DNA from: a bacterium
GTDB lineage: Bacteria > Armatimonadota > Abditibacteriia > Abditibacteriales > Abditibacteriaceae
Reading direction: 5' to 3'
Length of the DNA stretch: 64,000 nt
Assembly (NCBI GenBank): GCA_004172935.1
Contig: SDZD01000023.1
Span: forward strand, 28,436 to 92,435
Shown: one piece after another, positions 33,791 through 42,856 of the stretch
Layout: every line of letters begins with the position of its first letter
Numbering within the stretch: the first letter of the stretch is position 1
Notes under the pieces: generated by a model
Seen by the model: only the letters and a program-made list of their open reading frames with translations
What the model was told of the DNA's origin: nothing
Database searches by the model: none
Translations under genes and position numbers: made by a program

Positions 33791-34960
33791 TTAGACGATT
33801 GCGACTTCGGATTCGGGATCGAAGAGGTGCAAGGCGTTGGTATCCAGCGCCACATCGAGGGTATGGCCTTCTCTGGCGTTGGTGTCGGCGTCGATTTCGG
33901 CGACGAGCGATTGCTGGCCAGCGCGCAAGTAGACGATGGTACGAGCGCCCATAGCTTCGGTTACTTCGACTTGCATCGGGATGGCGGCGTCGGACCAGTG
34001 GGGCGTACCCACCAGTAGAGCGCGGTCATGGACATCTTCGGGGCGAATACCGAGGACGACATCTTTGCCGACGTAGGATTTCAAGGAGGCCGCTTTGGAC
34101 TGGGGCAGTTTGATTTCAAACGAACCAGCGTTCAGAACGGGGTCAGCGCCCTGCATGGCGACTTTGCAGGTCAGGAAGTTCATCGACGGAGTGCCAATGA
34201 AGCCCGCAACGAACATGTTGGCCGGGTGATGGTAGAGAGCGAGCGGTGTGTCGCACTGCTGCAAAATGCCATCTTTCATAACCGCGATGCGCTGCCCCAT
34301 CGTCATAGCCTCGACTTGGTCGTGGGTAACGTAGATGGTGGTGACGCCAAGGCGGCGGTGCAACTTGGTGAGTTCGGCGCGGGTTTGAACGCGCAGTTTG
34401 GCGTCCAAGTTGGAAAGCGGCTCATCCATCAAGAAGACTTCGGGGTGGCGCACGATGGCGCGGCCCAAAGCCACACGTTGACGCTGACCGCCCGAAAGCG
34501 CTTTGGGTTTGCGATCAAGAAGCTGGGTGATGCCGAGCAGTTCGGCAGCATCGCGCACTTCTTTGTCGATGGCGGCTTGAGCCTTTTTGACTTCTTCGCC
34601 GCCAGTCAAACGACCGAAGAAGCCGGGAAGACGACGCAGCTTGAGCGAAAACGCCATGTTGTCGTACACGCTCATGTGGGGATAGAGCGCGTAGTTCTGG
34701 AACACCATCGCGATATTGCGGTCGCCTGGTGCGATGTCGTTGACACGGCGCGAACCGATGAGGATGTCGCCACCAGTGATGTCTTCCAGACCAGCCAACA
34801 TACGTAGAGCTGTCGACTTGCCGCAGCCCGATGGACCAACGAGCACCAGAAATTCGCCGTCGCGAATATCGAGATTCAAATTCTTAACCGCCGCAACGGT
34901 TTTACCGGATTGAGGGTCTTGGTAGGTTTTGCTCAGACCTTGCAGTGCCACGCTTGCCAT
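33791..34960 (-). CDS. Sugar ABC transporter ATPase (UgpC/MsmX/MalK-like)
   Basis: 389 residues from ATG 34960 (frame open to 35017). Walker A GPSGCGKST, Q-loop MVFQNYALYPHMSV, signature LSGGQRQRVALGRAIV, Walker B VFLMDEPLSNLDAKLR and the switch His in YVTHDQVEAMT are all present. The C-terminal half is an OB/TOBE regulatory domain (VLGIRPEDVHDRAL ... SLVAEIDADTNAREG). This type often energises several sugar importers. It is divergent from the binding-protein/permease operon at 35.4-40.1 kb, its probable partner. Confidence 0.95.
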   Translation of the reverse strand: MASVALQGLSKTYQDPQSGKTVAAVKNLNLDIRDGEFLVLVGPSGCGKSTALRMLAGLEDITGGDILIGSRRVNDIAPGDRNIAMVFQNYALYPHMSVYDNMAFSLKLRRLPGFFGRLTGGEEVKKAQAAIDKEVRDAAELLGITQLLDRKPKALSGGQRQRVALGRAIVRHPEVFLMDEPLSNLDAKLRVQTRAELTKLHRRLGVTTIYVTHDQVEAMTMGQRIAVMKDGILQQCDTPLALYHHPANMFVAGFIGTPSMNFLTCKVAMQGADPVLNAGSFEIKLPQSKAASLKSYVGKDVVLGIRPEDVHDRALLVGTPHWSDAAIPMQVEVTEAMGARTIVYLRAGQQSLVAEIDADTNAREGHTLDVALDTNALHLFDPESEVAIV

Positions 34961-35397
34961 AGTGTTTTTTCGGTGTTTCGCAACGGTCAGGGCGCGCGAA
35001 GCAGAAAATTGCGACACGTGGACGACGGTTCAAGTTGCGAAGAAGAAGCACTAAATACTTTACCGAAAACGCGGTGCAGACTTCGGATTGCTATGTCAGG
35101 ATGCAACATAAAAGTCGGCGAATGGCGGTTAGATTGGCTTCTTAAATGGGTACAATCGTCTCGTGAACACGATGTGTCAGGCAGATTTACCCCATACGAG
35201 AAGGAAGCTGAGTGAATATCGGTATTTGTGTGTTGACGTTGGCATTTCGCTTGACAGAGCTAGAAACACGGAGCCAAGATTTTAACTCCAAGTCAATCAG
35301 TCTCAGGTATACCAATTCGTTGAATTTCCCAAATCTATATGTTTTCTCCGTGGCCAGTAGGCCGGGGAATTAGTGAGCGCGTAGTAGTTCCAAAGAT
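34961..35397. promoter_or_regulatory. Divergent regulatory region between ABC ATPase and binding protein
   Basis: 437 bases without a gene. It holds TTGACA-like and TTGACG-like hexamers (about 35242 and 35251) upstream of the binding protein but no clear -10 partner, and a ggccagtaggccgggg motif near 35352. Promoters for both directions must lie here; I cannot fix them or see an operator. Confidence 0.35.
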
Positions 35398-36708
35398 ATG
35401 TCTTTTTCTGATTTAGCATCCAGCCGTCTATCGCGGCGCCGTTTTCTGGGCGCCGGGGCTACTCTGGGCGCGGGTGCGCTGCTGGCGGGTTGCACCAGCC
35501 GTTATTCCATGCCGGGAAAACGAATCACTCTCTCCCAATGGTTTCATCAGTACGGCGAAGATGGCACACGCGACGCCGTTTTCCGCTATGCCGACCAGTA
35601 CATGAAGGAAAACCCCGACATCGGCATTCAGGTGCAGTGGGTTCCCGGCGATTATGGCACCAAACTCAACACTGCCCTACTCGTGGCGGGCGGCCCCGAT
35701 GTGTTCGAGAGTTCGCATCTATCAGTTCCGATGGTGGTCGCCGGACAGGTGGCGACGCTGGACGATTTGTATCCAGCCGATGTCAAAGCCGACTTCTTGC
35801 CCGCCGACTTAGCAGTCAACACGGTGGATGGGCACATTTATGGCGTGAAGATGGTGGACGACACCGGTTTGATTTATTACCGCAAGTCGCTGCTGGAAAA
35901 AGCCGGATTCTCGAAGCCCCCCGCGACTTTCGATGAGCTTATCGAAGCGGCCAAAGCACTGAACACCAAGGGACGCAAAGGCTTGTTTCTGGGCAATGAT
36001 GGCGGCACCGGAGCGTTGATGACGATTGGACCTTGGTCGGCGGGTCAGGACTTCCTGAAAGAAGACAAATTGGTTTTCAACACCGAGCGGACGGCGCAGG
36101 TTTACGAGAAGTTGCGCACCTTGAACGATACCGGAACGTTGCTACGCGGTGCTCCCGCCGACTGGTGGGACCCTTCGGCCTTCAATCAAGGGTTGTGCGC
36201 AATGGCATGGGGCGGCTTGTGGGCATATCCCGGCATCAAGAAATTCTTCGACGACAACGCGAAAAAGAACGGCTTCGATTCGGATGACATCGGCGGCATG
36301 GCGTGGCCCGCGTTCGACAAGGACGGTTCGCCAGCGACATTCGCTGGTGGCTGGTCGCAGATGGTGAACGCGCGTTCACCACACGTGGACGAGGCTAAGC
36401 GCTTTGTACAGTGGTTGTGGATGAAGAACCAGAAAATCCAGACCGACTGGAATTTGTCTTATGGCTTCCACGTGCCGCCACGCCAGAGCGTGGCACGTAC
36501 CGCGACGGCATTGCGCGCGCCGGTTCCGGCGCAAGCGGCGCGCGACCTCGCGCAGCATGGCGGCGCGACGGGGCCATCGTGGACGAACGGCATGAACACG
36601 GCGATTAGCGACGCTGTTACCAACATTTTGGGTGGAAGCAACGCCAAAGACGAACTGAACACAGCCGAGCGCAAATGCCAACGCGAATTGGCGCGCTTGC
36701 TCCGCTAG
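35398..36708 (+). CDS. Extracellular solute-binding lipoprotein, family 1 (sugar ABC)
   Basis: 436 residues. A Tat-like signal (SRRRFLGAGATLGAGALLAG) ends in the lipobox LLAGC (Cys32), so it is a membrane-anchored lipoprotein. The mature domain is family-1 type (ITLSQWFHQYGEDGTRD, YMKENPDIGIQVQWVPGDYG, DVFESSHLSVPMVVAGQVA, MAWGGLWAYPGIKKFF). It captures an oligosaccharide for the two permeases downstream; arabino-oligosaccharide is inferred from the linked arabinanase. It opens the operon. Confidence 0.93.
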   Translation: MSFSDLASSRLSRRRFLGAGATLGAGALLAGCTSRYSMPGKRITLSQWFHQYGEDGTRDAVFRYADQYMKENPDIGIQVQWVPGDYGTKLNTALLVAGGPDVFESSHLSVPMVVAGQVATLDDLYPADVKADFLPADLAVNTVDGHIYGVKMVDDTGLIYYRKSLLEKAGFSKPPATFDELIEAAKALNTKGRKGLFLGNDGGTGALMTIGPWSAGQDFLKEDKLVFNTERTAQVYEKLRTLNDTGTLLRGAPADWWDPSAFNQGLCAMAWGGLWAYPGIKKFFDDNAKKNGFDSDDIGGMAWPAFDKDGSPATFAGGWSQMVNARSPHVDEAKRFVQWLWMKNQKIQTDWNLSYGFHVPPRQSVARTATALRAPVPAQAARDLAQHGGATGPSWTNGMNTAISDAVTNILGGSNAKDELNTAERKCQRELARLLR

Positions 36709-36709
36709 G

Positions 36710-36721
36710 CGCAGCGCTTAC
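36710..36721 (+). promoter_or_regulatory. Imperfect LacI-type operator candidate
   Basis: cgcagcgcttac matches the perfect palindrome GTAAGCGCTTAC at 38228 in 9 of 12 positions and lies between the binding protein stop and the GH43 gene start. Confidence 0.3.
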
Positions 36722-36742
36722 TATTTAATTTTTCAACCTACC

Positions 36743-38194
36743 GTGACTAACACTTTTCTTGCGCGGCGCTTGCGTCCCTGGCAATGGGCCATTGTGGGGG
36801 CGTGCGGTGTCGCGGTTTTAGGGGGCGCCTATTTCACCCCATTTGCTCGCGCCATCGAAACCAACGTGTTGGTGCGCGACCCCTCCACCATCGTTTCGCA
36901 CAAAGGCGAATATTGGGTGTTCGGAACGGGGCCGGGAACACAGATGTTCTCGTCGCGCGACAAAATTCATTGGACTAAGCGCGGCGCGATGCTGGCCACG
37001 GCGCCTTCGTGGGTAGCGGAGACGGCACCGGAAAACAGAAACAATACCGTGTGGGCGCCCGATGCACGCTTTTTCGGCGGCAAGTACCACGTCTACTATT
37101 CGTATTCGGCGATGGGTGCCCAGCAGTCAGGCATTGGTGTGGCCTCGAATGAGACTCTCGATCCGAAGACGTGGCACGACGATGGGTTGGTCGTTAAATC
37201 GGATAAAACCACCGGATTTAACGCCATCGACCCATGCGTTTTCGAGGGCAACGATGGCAAGATTTATCTGTCGTTCGGCTCTTACTTCGATGGCATTCGC
37301 GTGGGCGAAGTGAACGCTCAGACAGGACTATTGGTGTCGCCGCCACCCTACAAGCGCATCGCAACGCGCCCAACGACTCCCGGCAATGCGATTGAGGCAT
37401 CGGCTATTTATTTCCATGACGGCTGGTACTATTGCTTCATCAACTTCGATGGTTGCTGTGCGGGTGCCAAGTCGAGCTACAACATTCGTGTTGGCCGCTC
37501 GAAGAATGTCTATGGCCCCTACCTCGATAAAGAGGGCAAGGATTTGAACGAGGGCGGCGGGTCGCTGTTTTGGACGGCGAGTTTCGACAACGGAACAGGC
37601 CGCCTCGTCGATGACCAGGTTGGGCCGGGGCATGTTGGCGTTTTCAAAGAGGGCACCGACGAGTGGCTAACGACTCACATGGAATGGTCACGAGCCAAAA
37701 ACGGCGCCACCACCATGAACTTGAACAAGCTTGGTTGGGCACCGGATGGATGGCCTTATGTGGTGTGGGATTATCAGAACGTGAAGATCGTTTCGAACCT
37801 CGCGAGCCACGACGTGATTAGCCCAGTCAAGAAAGTGACCGACGGTGGCGCGCTTGAAAACGATTACTTCGACAATCGCGCGGGCCAGAAGTGGAACGTG
37901 CAATTCGTAGGCAATGGGTTGTATCGCATCAGCGAACGCAAGTCGGGACTAGCACTTTCCGTGAAGGGCGAAGTGAAAGCTGGCGCCCCGGCAGTGCTGG
38001 CAAAATATGCCGACTTGCCTTCACAAAAATGGCGTTTCACACAAAACGAGAGCGGGACTTATTCGCTCCAATCAGCAGCCAATCTGGGAGTATCACTGGA
38101 TGTCAGCGGCGGCAAGACCGAGGACAACACGCCGATTCAGGTGTGGACGACTAACGGACTCGAACCGCAGAACTGGTCGTTCCGCGCCCGTTAA
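36743..38194 (+). CDS. GH43 arabinan endo-1,5-alpha-L-arabinanase with ricin B lectin domain
   Basis: 483 residues with an N-terminal signal/anchor (WQWAIVGACGVAVLGGAYF). The GH43 propeller (residues ~45-360) shows the catalytic triad: Asp in LVRDPSTIVSHKGEYW, Asp in GFNAIDPCVFEGND and Glu in AIEASAIYFHDGWYY. The C-terminus is a ricin-type beta-trefoil (CBM13; GLYRISERKSGLALSV, QKWRFTQNESGTYSLQSAAN, TPIQVWTTNGLEPQNWSF). It cleaves arabinan outside the cell so that oligomers reach the binding protein encoded just upstream. Its placement inside the transporter operon supports this role. Confidence 0.9.
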   Translation: MTNTFLARRLRPWQWAIVGACGVAVLGGAYFTPFARAIETNVLVRDPSTIVSHKGEYWVFGTGPGTQMFSSRDKIHWTKRGAMLATAPSWVAETAPENRNNTVWAPDARFFGGKYHVYYSYSAMGAQQSGIGVASNETLDPKTWHDDGLVVKSDKTTGFNAIDPCVFEGNDGKIYLSFGSYFDGIRVGEVNAQTGLLVSPPPYKRIATRPTTPGNAIEASAIYFHDGWYYCFINFDGCCAGAKSSYNIRVGRSKNVYGPYLDKEGKDLNEGGGSLFWTASFDNGTGRLVDDQVGPGHVGVFKEGTDEWLTTHMEWSRAKNGATTMNLNKLGWAPDGWPYVVWDYQNVKIVSNLASHDVISPVKKVTDGGALENDYFDNRAGQKWNVQFVGNGLYRISERKSGLALSVKGEVKAGAPAVLAKYADLPSQKWRFTQNESGTYSLQSAANLGVSLDVSGGKTEDNTPIQVWTTNGLEPQNWSFRAR

Positions 38195-38227
38195 AACCAA
38201 CTACCGCGTTTGCCCTCGGCCAAGAGA

Positions 38228-38239
38228 GTAAGCGCTTAC
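38228..38239. promoter_or_regulatory. Perfect palindrome GTAAGCGCTTAC (LacI-family operator candidate)
   Basis: A perfect 12-bp palindrome with the central CG typical of LacI-family sites, 11 bases before the ATG of the first permease. A related site is at 36710-36721. Confidence 0.5.
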
Positions 38240-38250
38240 ATTTTTCTTTT

Positions 38251-39201
38251 ATGTCTCCGTCATTGTCTCAATCGCCGCCGCAGCCACCAGAGGGCAGGTC
38301 TTCATCCAATCGCTCGGCGAATCTCGCGTTCTGGACGTTCGTCTCGCCCGCGCTGATAGGGTTGACCATCTTTACGCTCATCCCCATCATCTGGGGTCTG
38401 ATTCTGTCGTTCTCACAGGCGCAGAACACCATTCGTCCGGTAAAGTTCGTTGGAGTTGCCAACTACCTCGATTTGCTGACGGACGCGATGTTCCTGCGCT
38501 CGCTGGGAGTTATCGTCATCTTCGCGGCCTTCATCGTGCCGCTCACCTACTGTGTGTCATTGGGGCTGGCGTTGCTGATTAACAAGGCAGGCCGAGGCAA
38601 AGCATTCTTCCGCACGGTGTTCTTCATTCCGTCGGCGGTTTCGTATGTCATTGCCTCGCTGATCTGGAAAGTCAGCATGTTCTCCGGCACGGAGTCGGGC
38701 TTTGCCAACAACCTGATCGGATTTTTCGGCAAAGACGCGATTTCATGGATTTCGCCGCTGCCAGGGCAGGGGCCGACTTATTGGCTAGTGTTGGTATCGG
38801 CGCGTTTGTGGCTGCAAGTCGGGTTTTACATGATTATCTTCCTGGCCGCATTGCAGGAAATTCCGCCCTCGATTTATGAAGCGGCCTCGGTAGATGGCGC
38901 CAAACCGGGTTGGCAGACGCTGCGCTACATTACCCTACCCCAACTGCGCGCCACGACGATTTCGGTTCTCATTTTGAACTTCATCGCGGCGTTTCAAGCC
39001 TTCGACGAGTTCTATAACATTCTTGCTGGTGCGGGCGGCGCTTATCTGGCGGCGCGTCCACCGCTGGTTTACCTGTACTCCATCGCGCTCACCGACCAAG
39101 ACTTTGGGCGCGGCACGGCGGGCGCGTTCATCGTCACCGCGCTCATTCTTGCTGTCACTGCCATTCAAAGCCGCGTATTGGGCTTTGGGGATAAGGACTG
39201 A
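38251..39201 (+). CDS. Carbohydrate ABC transporter permease (MalF-like)
   Basis: 316 residues with six predicted helices. The EAA loop that docks the ATPase is EAASVDGAKPGWQTLRYITL. N-terminal hydrophilic Pro/Ser-rich segment (~25 residues) precedes the first helix. It is the inner-membrane partner of the MalG-like permease 21 bases downstream and works with the divergent MsmX/UgpC-like ATPase. A 12-bp operator-like palindrome precedes it, so an internal promoter is possible. Confidence 0.93.
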   Translation: MSPSLSQSPPQPPEGRSSSNRSANLAFWTFVSPALIGLTIFTLIPIIWGLILSFSQAQNTIRPVKFVGVANYLDLLTDAMFLRSLGVIVIFAAFIVPLTYCVSLGLALLINKAGRGKAFFRTVFFIPSAVSYVIASLIWKVSMFSGTESGFANNLIGFFGKDAISWISPLPGQGPTYWLVLVSARLWLQVGFYMIIFLAALQEIPPSIYEAASVDGAKPGWQTLRYITLPQLRATTISVLILNFIAAFQAFDEFYNILAGAGGAYLAARPPLVYLYSIALTDQDFGRGTAGAFIVTALILAVTAIQSRVLGFGDKD

Positions 39202-39222
39202 CCAACTCCCGATTTTTTCAAA

Positions 39223-40149
39223 ATGAATTCTCTTGAAAGCCAGTCATTTTCACCCGGCCCGGCTCCGGTGACAGTTCCAGCGCAATCGCCCGAATCGAAT
39301 CGCCATTCGGAGCAAGGTAAGTCGGGGAGCAAGCTGCCCGGCGTGTTGCGTACGGTCGCGCTCTGCTTCTTGAGCGTGCTGTTTTTGCTGCCGTTCTATT
39401 TGTTGGCGCGCAATGCTTTGCTTACGGAAGAGCAGATTCAGGCACCCAAATGGTTGTGGTTGCCGACCTCGCCGCAGTTCTCGAACTTCATCGCGGTGTT
39501 CAACAACCCCGAAGCGCCGCTTGGCTCGGCACTGCGCAACTCAGCGACTATCGCTATCACGACTCTTGTGTTCCAGATGCTGATTTCGTCGATGGCGGGC
39601 TATGCTCTGGCGCGCATTCCGGCTCGCGGCAAGAACGTGGTCTTCGGCATTATCGTGGCGACGCTGATGATTCCCGGCGCGGTGACATTCGTGCCGTCTT
39701 ACGCAGTTATCGCGGCACTGGGCGGCGTGAACCACACTTGGGGCATTATCGTTCCCGGCCTGTTCTCGGCGTTTTCCATCTTCCTGTTTCGCCAGTTTTA
39801 TCTGCGCTTCCCTACCGAAATCGAGGAGGCGGGGCGACTGGACGGCTTAAGCTACTTCGGCGTGTACTGGCGCTTGCTATTGCCAAACTCGCTGGGCATT
39901 TTGATGGCGCTGGGAGTGTTGTGCTTCATCGGTTCGTGGAACTCCTTCGTGTGGCCGCTTATCGTCGGGCAAGACACCTCGACATGGACGGTTCAGGTGG
40001 TGCTTTCCACCTTTATCACGGCACAAAAAGCCAACTATGCGCAGTTGTTCGCGGCGGCATTCGTAGGCGTGCTTCCTCTGGTTGTGGTCTTCTTGGCAAT
40101 GCAACGCTATATCGTCGAAGGCGCCAAATTCTCTAGCGGCAAAGAATAA
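39223..40149 (+). CDS. Carbohydrate ABC transporter permease (MalG-like)
   Basis: 308 residues, six helices after an ~40-residue cytoplasmic segment. The EAA loop is EEAGRLDGLSYFGVYWRLLL. It pairs with the MalF-like permease to form the channel for oligosaccharide uptake. It is the last gene of the operon and a strong terminator follows. Confidence 0.93.
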   Translation: MNSLESQSFSPGPAPVTVPAQSPESNRHSEQGKSGSKLPGVLRTVALCFLSVLFLLPFYLLARNALLTEEQIQAPKWLWLPTSPQFSNFIAVFNNPEAPLGSALRNSATIAITTLVFQMLISSMAGYALARIPARGKNVVFGIIVATLMIPGAVTFVPSYAVIAALGGVNHTWGIIVPGLFSAFSIFLFRQFYLRFPTEIEEAGRLDGLSYFGVYWRLLLPNSLGILMALGVLCFIGSWNSFVWPLIVGQDTSTWTVQVVLSTFITAQKANYAQLFAAAFVGVLPLVVVFLAMQRYIVEGAKFSSGKE

Positions 40150-40164
40150 ACGAGAGAGATGAAA

Positions 40165-40211
40165 AAACACATATGGCCCCCGGCTTTAGTCGGGGGCTAT
40201 ATGTGTTTTCT
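40165..40211 (+). terminator. Intrinsic terminator after ABC permease operon
   Basis: aaaacacatatggcccccg / cgggggctatatgtgtttt stem with a T-rich tail. Confidence 0.85.
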
Positions 40212-40349
40212 GTACAACTTATCCACCTACACAGGCATAACAACCGAATCTGTTAGTAATAGGGAACTGAAGGAGGGCGAACACAAGGTTGGCCCCTACA
40301 CGGGATTACGACCAACTGGAACCAGATGAATTCTGCGCAGGGGCATTAA

Positions 40350-40913
40350 TCAATGAGCTGGAGGCGAGAACGCGAGATACGCTTTTTCGCTTTCTGCATT
40401 CCAGGCACCGAAGACCTGTACGCGGCCGATGAGACGGGCGCGGCGGGATTTATTGTCGAGAAAAGCAGGGCTGGGACGGCCATCATCGAAGGCTAACACA
40501 ACGTAAACACGCGAATCGGAAGTTTTAGGGGCGCCTTTGAACAGTTCAAGCACAGCGGGAATGGGTGGGACGAGTTCCAAGTTATGGCCGTAGAACTTCA
40601 TCTGGAAACCATCATCGTTATGGAGGGGGTAGGAGACGAATACGGGAGTGGGCTTAGAGATTTTGAGTTGTGACCAGTTATCAACCCATTTGTTGTCTAC
40701 GATTGGACTGCTTGCCAGAGCAATGCGCTGACGTGCGAAGAGTTGGGAGATCGACTCGTGACGGTCGGTAACAACTTCGATGGAGCGCAGTTCGTCGCGG
40801 TCGATGAGGACGCGCGTTAGGGGCTTAGCAACTGTCGATTTAGCTGTTGGTTCAGCGTGAATTGGAGCGACGGTGACAACGGCGAGAAGGCCAAGAGAGA
40901 AGAGAGATTTCAT
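40350..40913 (-). CDS. Secreted hypothetical protein
   Basis: 187 residues from ATG 40913 (frame open to 40973). A signal peptide (MKSLFSLGLLAVVTVAPIHA) is clear. The mature part has ELRSIEVVTDRHESISQLFA, VFVSYPLHNDDGFQMKFYGH and FDDGRPSPAFLDNKSRRARL, mixed alpha/beta, no family I recognise. It is divergent from the Hcp-like gene, with 134 bases between, so the two may share a promoter region and perhaps a physiological theme. Confidence 0.6.
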   Translation of the reverse strand: MKSLFSLGLLAVVTVAPIHAEPTAKSTVAKPLTRVLIDRDELRSIEVVTDRHESISQLFARQRIALASSPIVDNKWVDNWSQLKISKPTPVFVSYPLHNDDGFQMKFYGHNLELVPPIPAVLELFKGAPKTSDSRVYVVLAFDDGRPSPAFLDNKSRRARLIGRVQVFGAWNAESEKAYLAFSPPAH

Positions 40914-41047
40914 GAGCTGAATTGCTGGCATCTCATATCTGTTGAATGCACTAAAGGTGAGCCAATACCACAAGTTTTTTGGCTCATGGCATTGGTTAAG
41001 AAGCTAATTCCTCACAACGCTTCTGAGAATATGTCAAGATATTGGCG

Positions 41048-41629
41048 ATGAAATCGTCACATCTTTTATTGGGACTGAGTTTATTGATGGGCACTAGCGC
41101 CTATGCGCAACAAAAAGAGGACGTTCACCTTTCGTTGAAAGCCAGCGGCGTAGAAATCAAAGGCGAAGTGATACAGAAGGGGCGCGAAAATTCCATTGAG
41201 TGCTTTGGCTATGAGCAGGAAACGCAAGCAAACCCTACGGGGCGGCGCACCTATCAACCACTGGTCATTCGCAAACGTATCGACAAGGCATCGCCGCTAC
41301 TGATGAAAGCGCTGATAAAAAATGAGAACATTAGCGCTACCTTCAAGTTCTATCGTACTCCTCAACGGGGAACAGCCGGGAGCCAAGCATCACAAGAGCA
41401 TTACTATACGGTGACTTTGTCCGATGCGCGCATCCTTTCGGTGCGTCAGGTTATGCCTGATACGCGCGAAAGCAATGCAGGGGCAACTACCGAAGAGGTG
41501 CAGTTCGGCTTTAGCAAGATCAACTGGACTTACACCGTGGGCGGTGTGTCAATGGACGATGACAACGTCCAAATGACAGGTTCTTCGAATGGGGCAGTGT
41601 CTGGATTGCGAGTACGCCCCAGCCAATAA
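41048..41629 (+). CDS. Hcp-family (type VI tube-like) protein with Sec signal peptide
   Basis: 193 residues from ATG 41048 (a TTG two codons earlier is possible). Residues 1-19 form a signal peptide (MKSSHLLLGLSLLMGTSAYA). The rest follows the Hcp1 pattern in order: VHLSLKASGVEIKGEVIQKG, IECFGYEQE, TYQPLVIRKRIDKASPLLMK (matches the VxKxxDKASP core), NENISATFKFYR, YYTVTLSDARILSVRQVMP and EEVQFGFSKINWTYTVGG. Canonical Hcp is leaderless and cytosolic and comes with other T6SS genes; neither is the case here. It may be an exported ring- or barrel-forming homologue with a different job. It is followed by pseudopilin genes. Confidence 0.75.
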   Translation: MKSSHLLLGLSLLMGTSAYAQQKEDVHLSLKASGVEIKGEVIQKGRENSIECFGYEQETQANPTGRRTYQPLVIRKRIDKASPLLMKALIKNENISATFKFYRTPQRGTAGSQASQEHYYTVTLSDARILSVRQVMPDTRESNAGATTEEVQFGFSKINWTYTVGGVSMDDDNVQMTGSSNGAVSGLRVRPSQ

Positions 41630-41652
41630 AGTTGGGCCAGATACTGATAAAA

Positions 41653-41695
41653 ACGGAAGCCTCATGGCAAGCGTACCTTGCCGTGAGTGCTTCTT
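41653..41695 (+). terminator. Hairpin downstream of Hcp-like gene
   Basis: The stem ctcatggcaag / cttgccgtgag (one G-U pair) within aagcctcatggcaagcgtac, followed by tgcttctttg. A weak T tail makes it a probable rather than certain terminator. Confidence 0.5.
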
Positions 41696-41800
41696 TGGGA
41701 ATCCTTTAAGTTACAGTAACCACAAGAACTGTCAAATGTGGTGTCCCAGGTGTTATATATCCAACATTTGTGGGCATATTTACTTCAGAGGAGCATCATC

Positions 41801-41830
41801 ATGAAATTGTCGCTGGCAATGGAGAGGTGA
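41801..41830 (+). CDS. Possible 9-codon leader ORF before pseudopilin copy 4
   Basis: ATG 41801 follows the strong Shine-Dalgarno agaggagcatcatc and encodes MKLSLAMER before TGA. The pseudopilin ATG lies 11 bases on. It could couple translation or be fortuitous. Confidence 0.25.
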   Translation: MKLSLAMER

Positions 41831-41840
41831 CGCCGGATAT

Positions 41841-42560
41841 ATGATTCATTCCTATTTTGTTAAAGCACGCAAGGGTTTCACCCTTATCGAATTGCTGGTT
41901 GTCATCGCTATCATCGCGATTCTAGCCGCCATTCTGTTTCCCGTCTTCGCCCGCGCCCGTGAAAATGCCCGCCGTTCTTCCTGCCAGAGCAACCTCAAGC
42001 AAATCGGCCTGGGTGTCTTCCAGTACACGCAGGATTACGACGAGAAGCTGCCTTCGCGCGTGAACTTTGGCGCACAGACTCAGAACTGGCGTGAGGTCAT
42101 TCAGCCTTACATCAAAAGCACTCAGCTGTTTGCCTGCCCTTCTAACACAGGAAACACGCTGACGACTTACCCCCGCTACGATGTCAACGGCCCGAAGGCT
42201 TCGTATTCGATCAATGGTTCCAATGGCAATATTGGCGGCACTGCCCCTACAGGCAACGATGGAGCCTCGGCTTCGCTGGCGGCCTTGGGCAGCACGGCTC
42301 AAATTGTTTTGGTTGGCGAAAGCGGCCCGACATGGCCCTACCCAGAAATGTATGTCGATGGTTCGCCCACCGATTTTGCGAACAACATGTTTGCCGGACA
42401 TCTGGGTCAATGCAACTTCCTGTTCGCCGATGGTCACGTCAAATCGATGAAGCCTCTGGCGACGGGCACACCTGTCAACATGTGGACTATCGAAGACGAC
42501 GGTGTTGGTCCGGCTACCCTGCTCGACCGATTGAGCGCCTGGCAACTCAAAGTGAACTAA
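41841..42560 (+). CDS. DUF1559-type pseudopilin-like protein (copy 4)
   Basis: 239 residues. Gly at -1 ([20 protein letters not shown]), then [20 protein letters not shown] and TQDYDEKLP. The C-terminus is the standard [20 protein letters not shown] followed by [20 protein letters not shown] and a terminal [13 protein letters not shown]. This tail is shared almost residue-for-residue with copies 5 and 6, whereas the middle (about 60-190) differs. First gene of a four-gene tandem array. Confidence 0.92.
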   Translation: MIHSYFVKARKGFTLIELLVVIAIIAILAAILFPVFARARENARRSSCQSNLKQIGLGVFQYTQDYDEKLPSRVNFGAQTQNWREVIQPYIKSTQLFACPSNTGNTLTTYPRYDVNGPKASYSINGSNGNIGGTAPTGNDGASASLAALGSTAQIVLVGESGPTWPYPEMYVDGSPTDFANNMFAGHLGQCNFLFADGHVKSMKPLATGTPVNMWTIEDDGVGPATLLDRLSAWQLKVN

Positions 42561-42594
42561 GGCTAAATTGGGCTTCAGAAAGCAACCTCTGGGG

Positions 42595-42630
42595 GGTGGA
42601 TTACAGCTGTAATCCACCTTTATTTTTTGC
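42595..42630 (+). terminator. Intrinsic terminator, copy 4
   Basis: A perfect palindrome ggtggattacag / ctgtaatccacc followed by tttatttttt. The same terminator type (43615) follows copy 5. Confidence 0.9.
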
Positions 42631-42632
42631 CT

Positions 42633-42667
42633 TTATTCTCTGCCTACCTTCTAAGTGCAGAGAATAA
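42633..42667. repeat. Inverted repeat ttattctctgc / gcagagaataa
   Basis: 11-bp arms 42633-42643 and 42657-42667 with a 13-base loop, downstream of the copy 4 terminator. Role unknown. Confidence 0.5.
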
Positions 42668-42856
42668 TACTCGAATCGGGGTTGCCTCATCATACAGATA
42701 TTTTCTGGTTCGAACTGTTCAATGGTGAGCCTTGGTTTCGATGGGAGTTTGGGATAAGAATATGGTTATTCAGGCATGTTAAACCTTTACCATATTTGGG
42801 AATACTGGCTCAGCGAGTAGCATAAATAACAATATTATTCGCGTTTACGTAAAAAT

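Noticed and set aside
41048..41629. Type VI secretion locus
   Set aside because: Only the Hcp-like protein is present; no sheath, baseplate, VgrG or ClpV gene can be seen, and the protein has a signal peptide.
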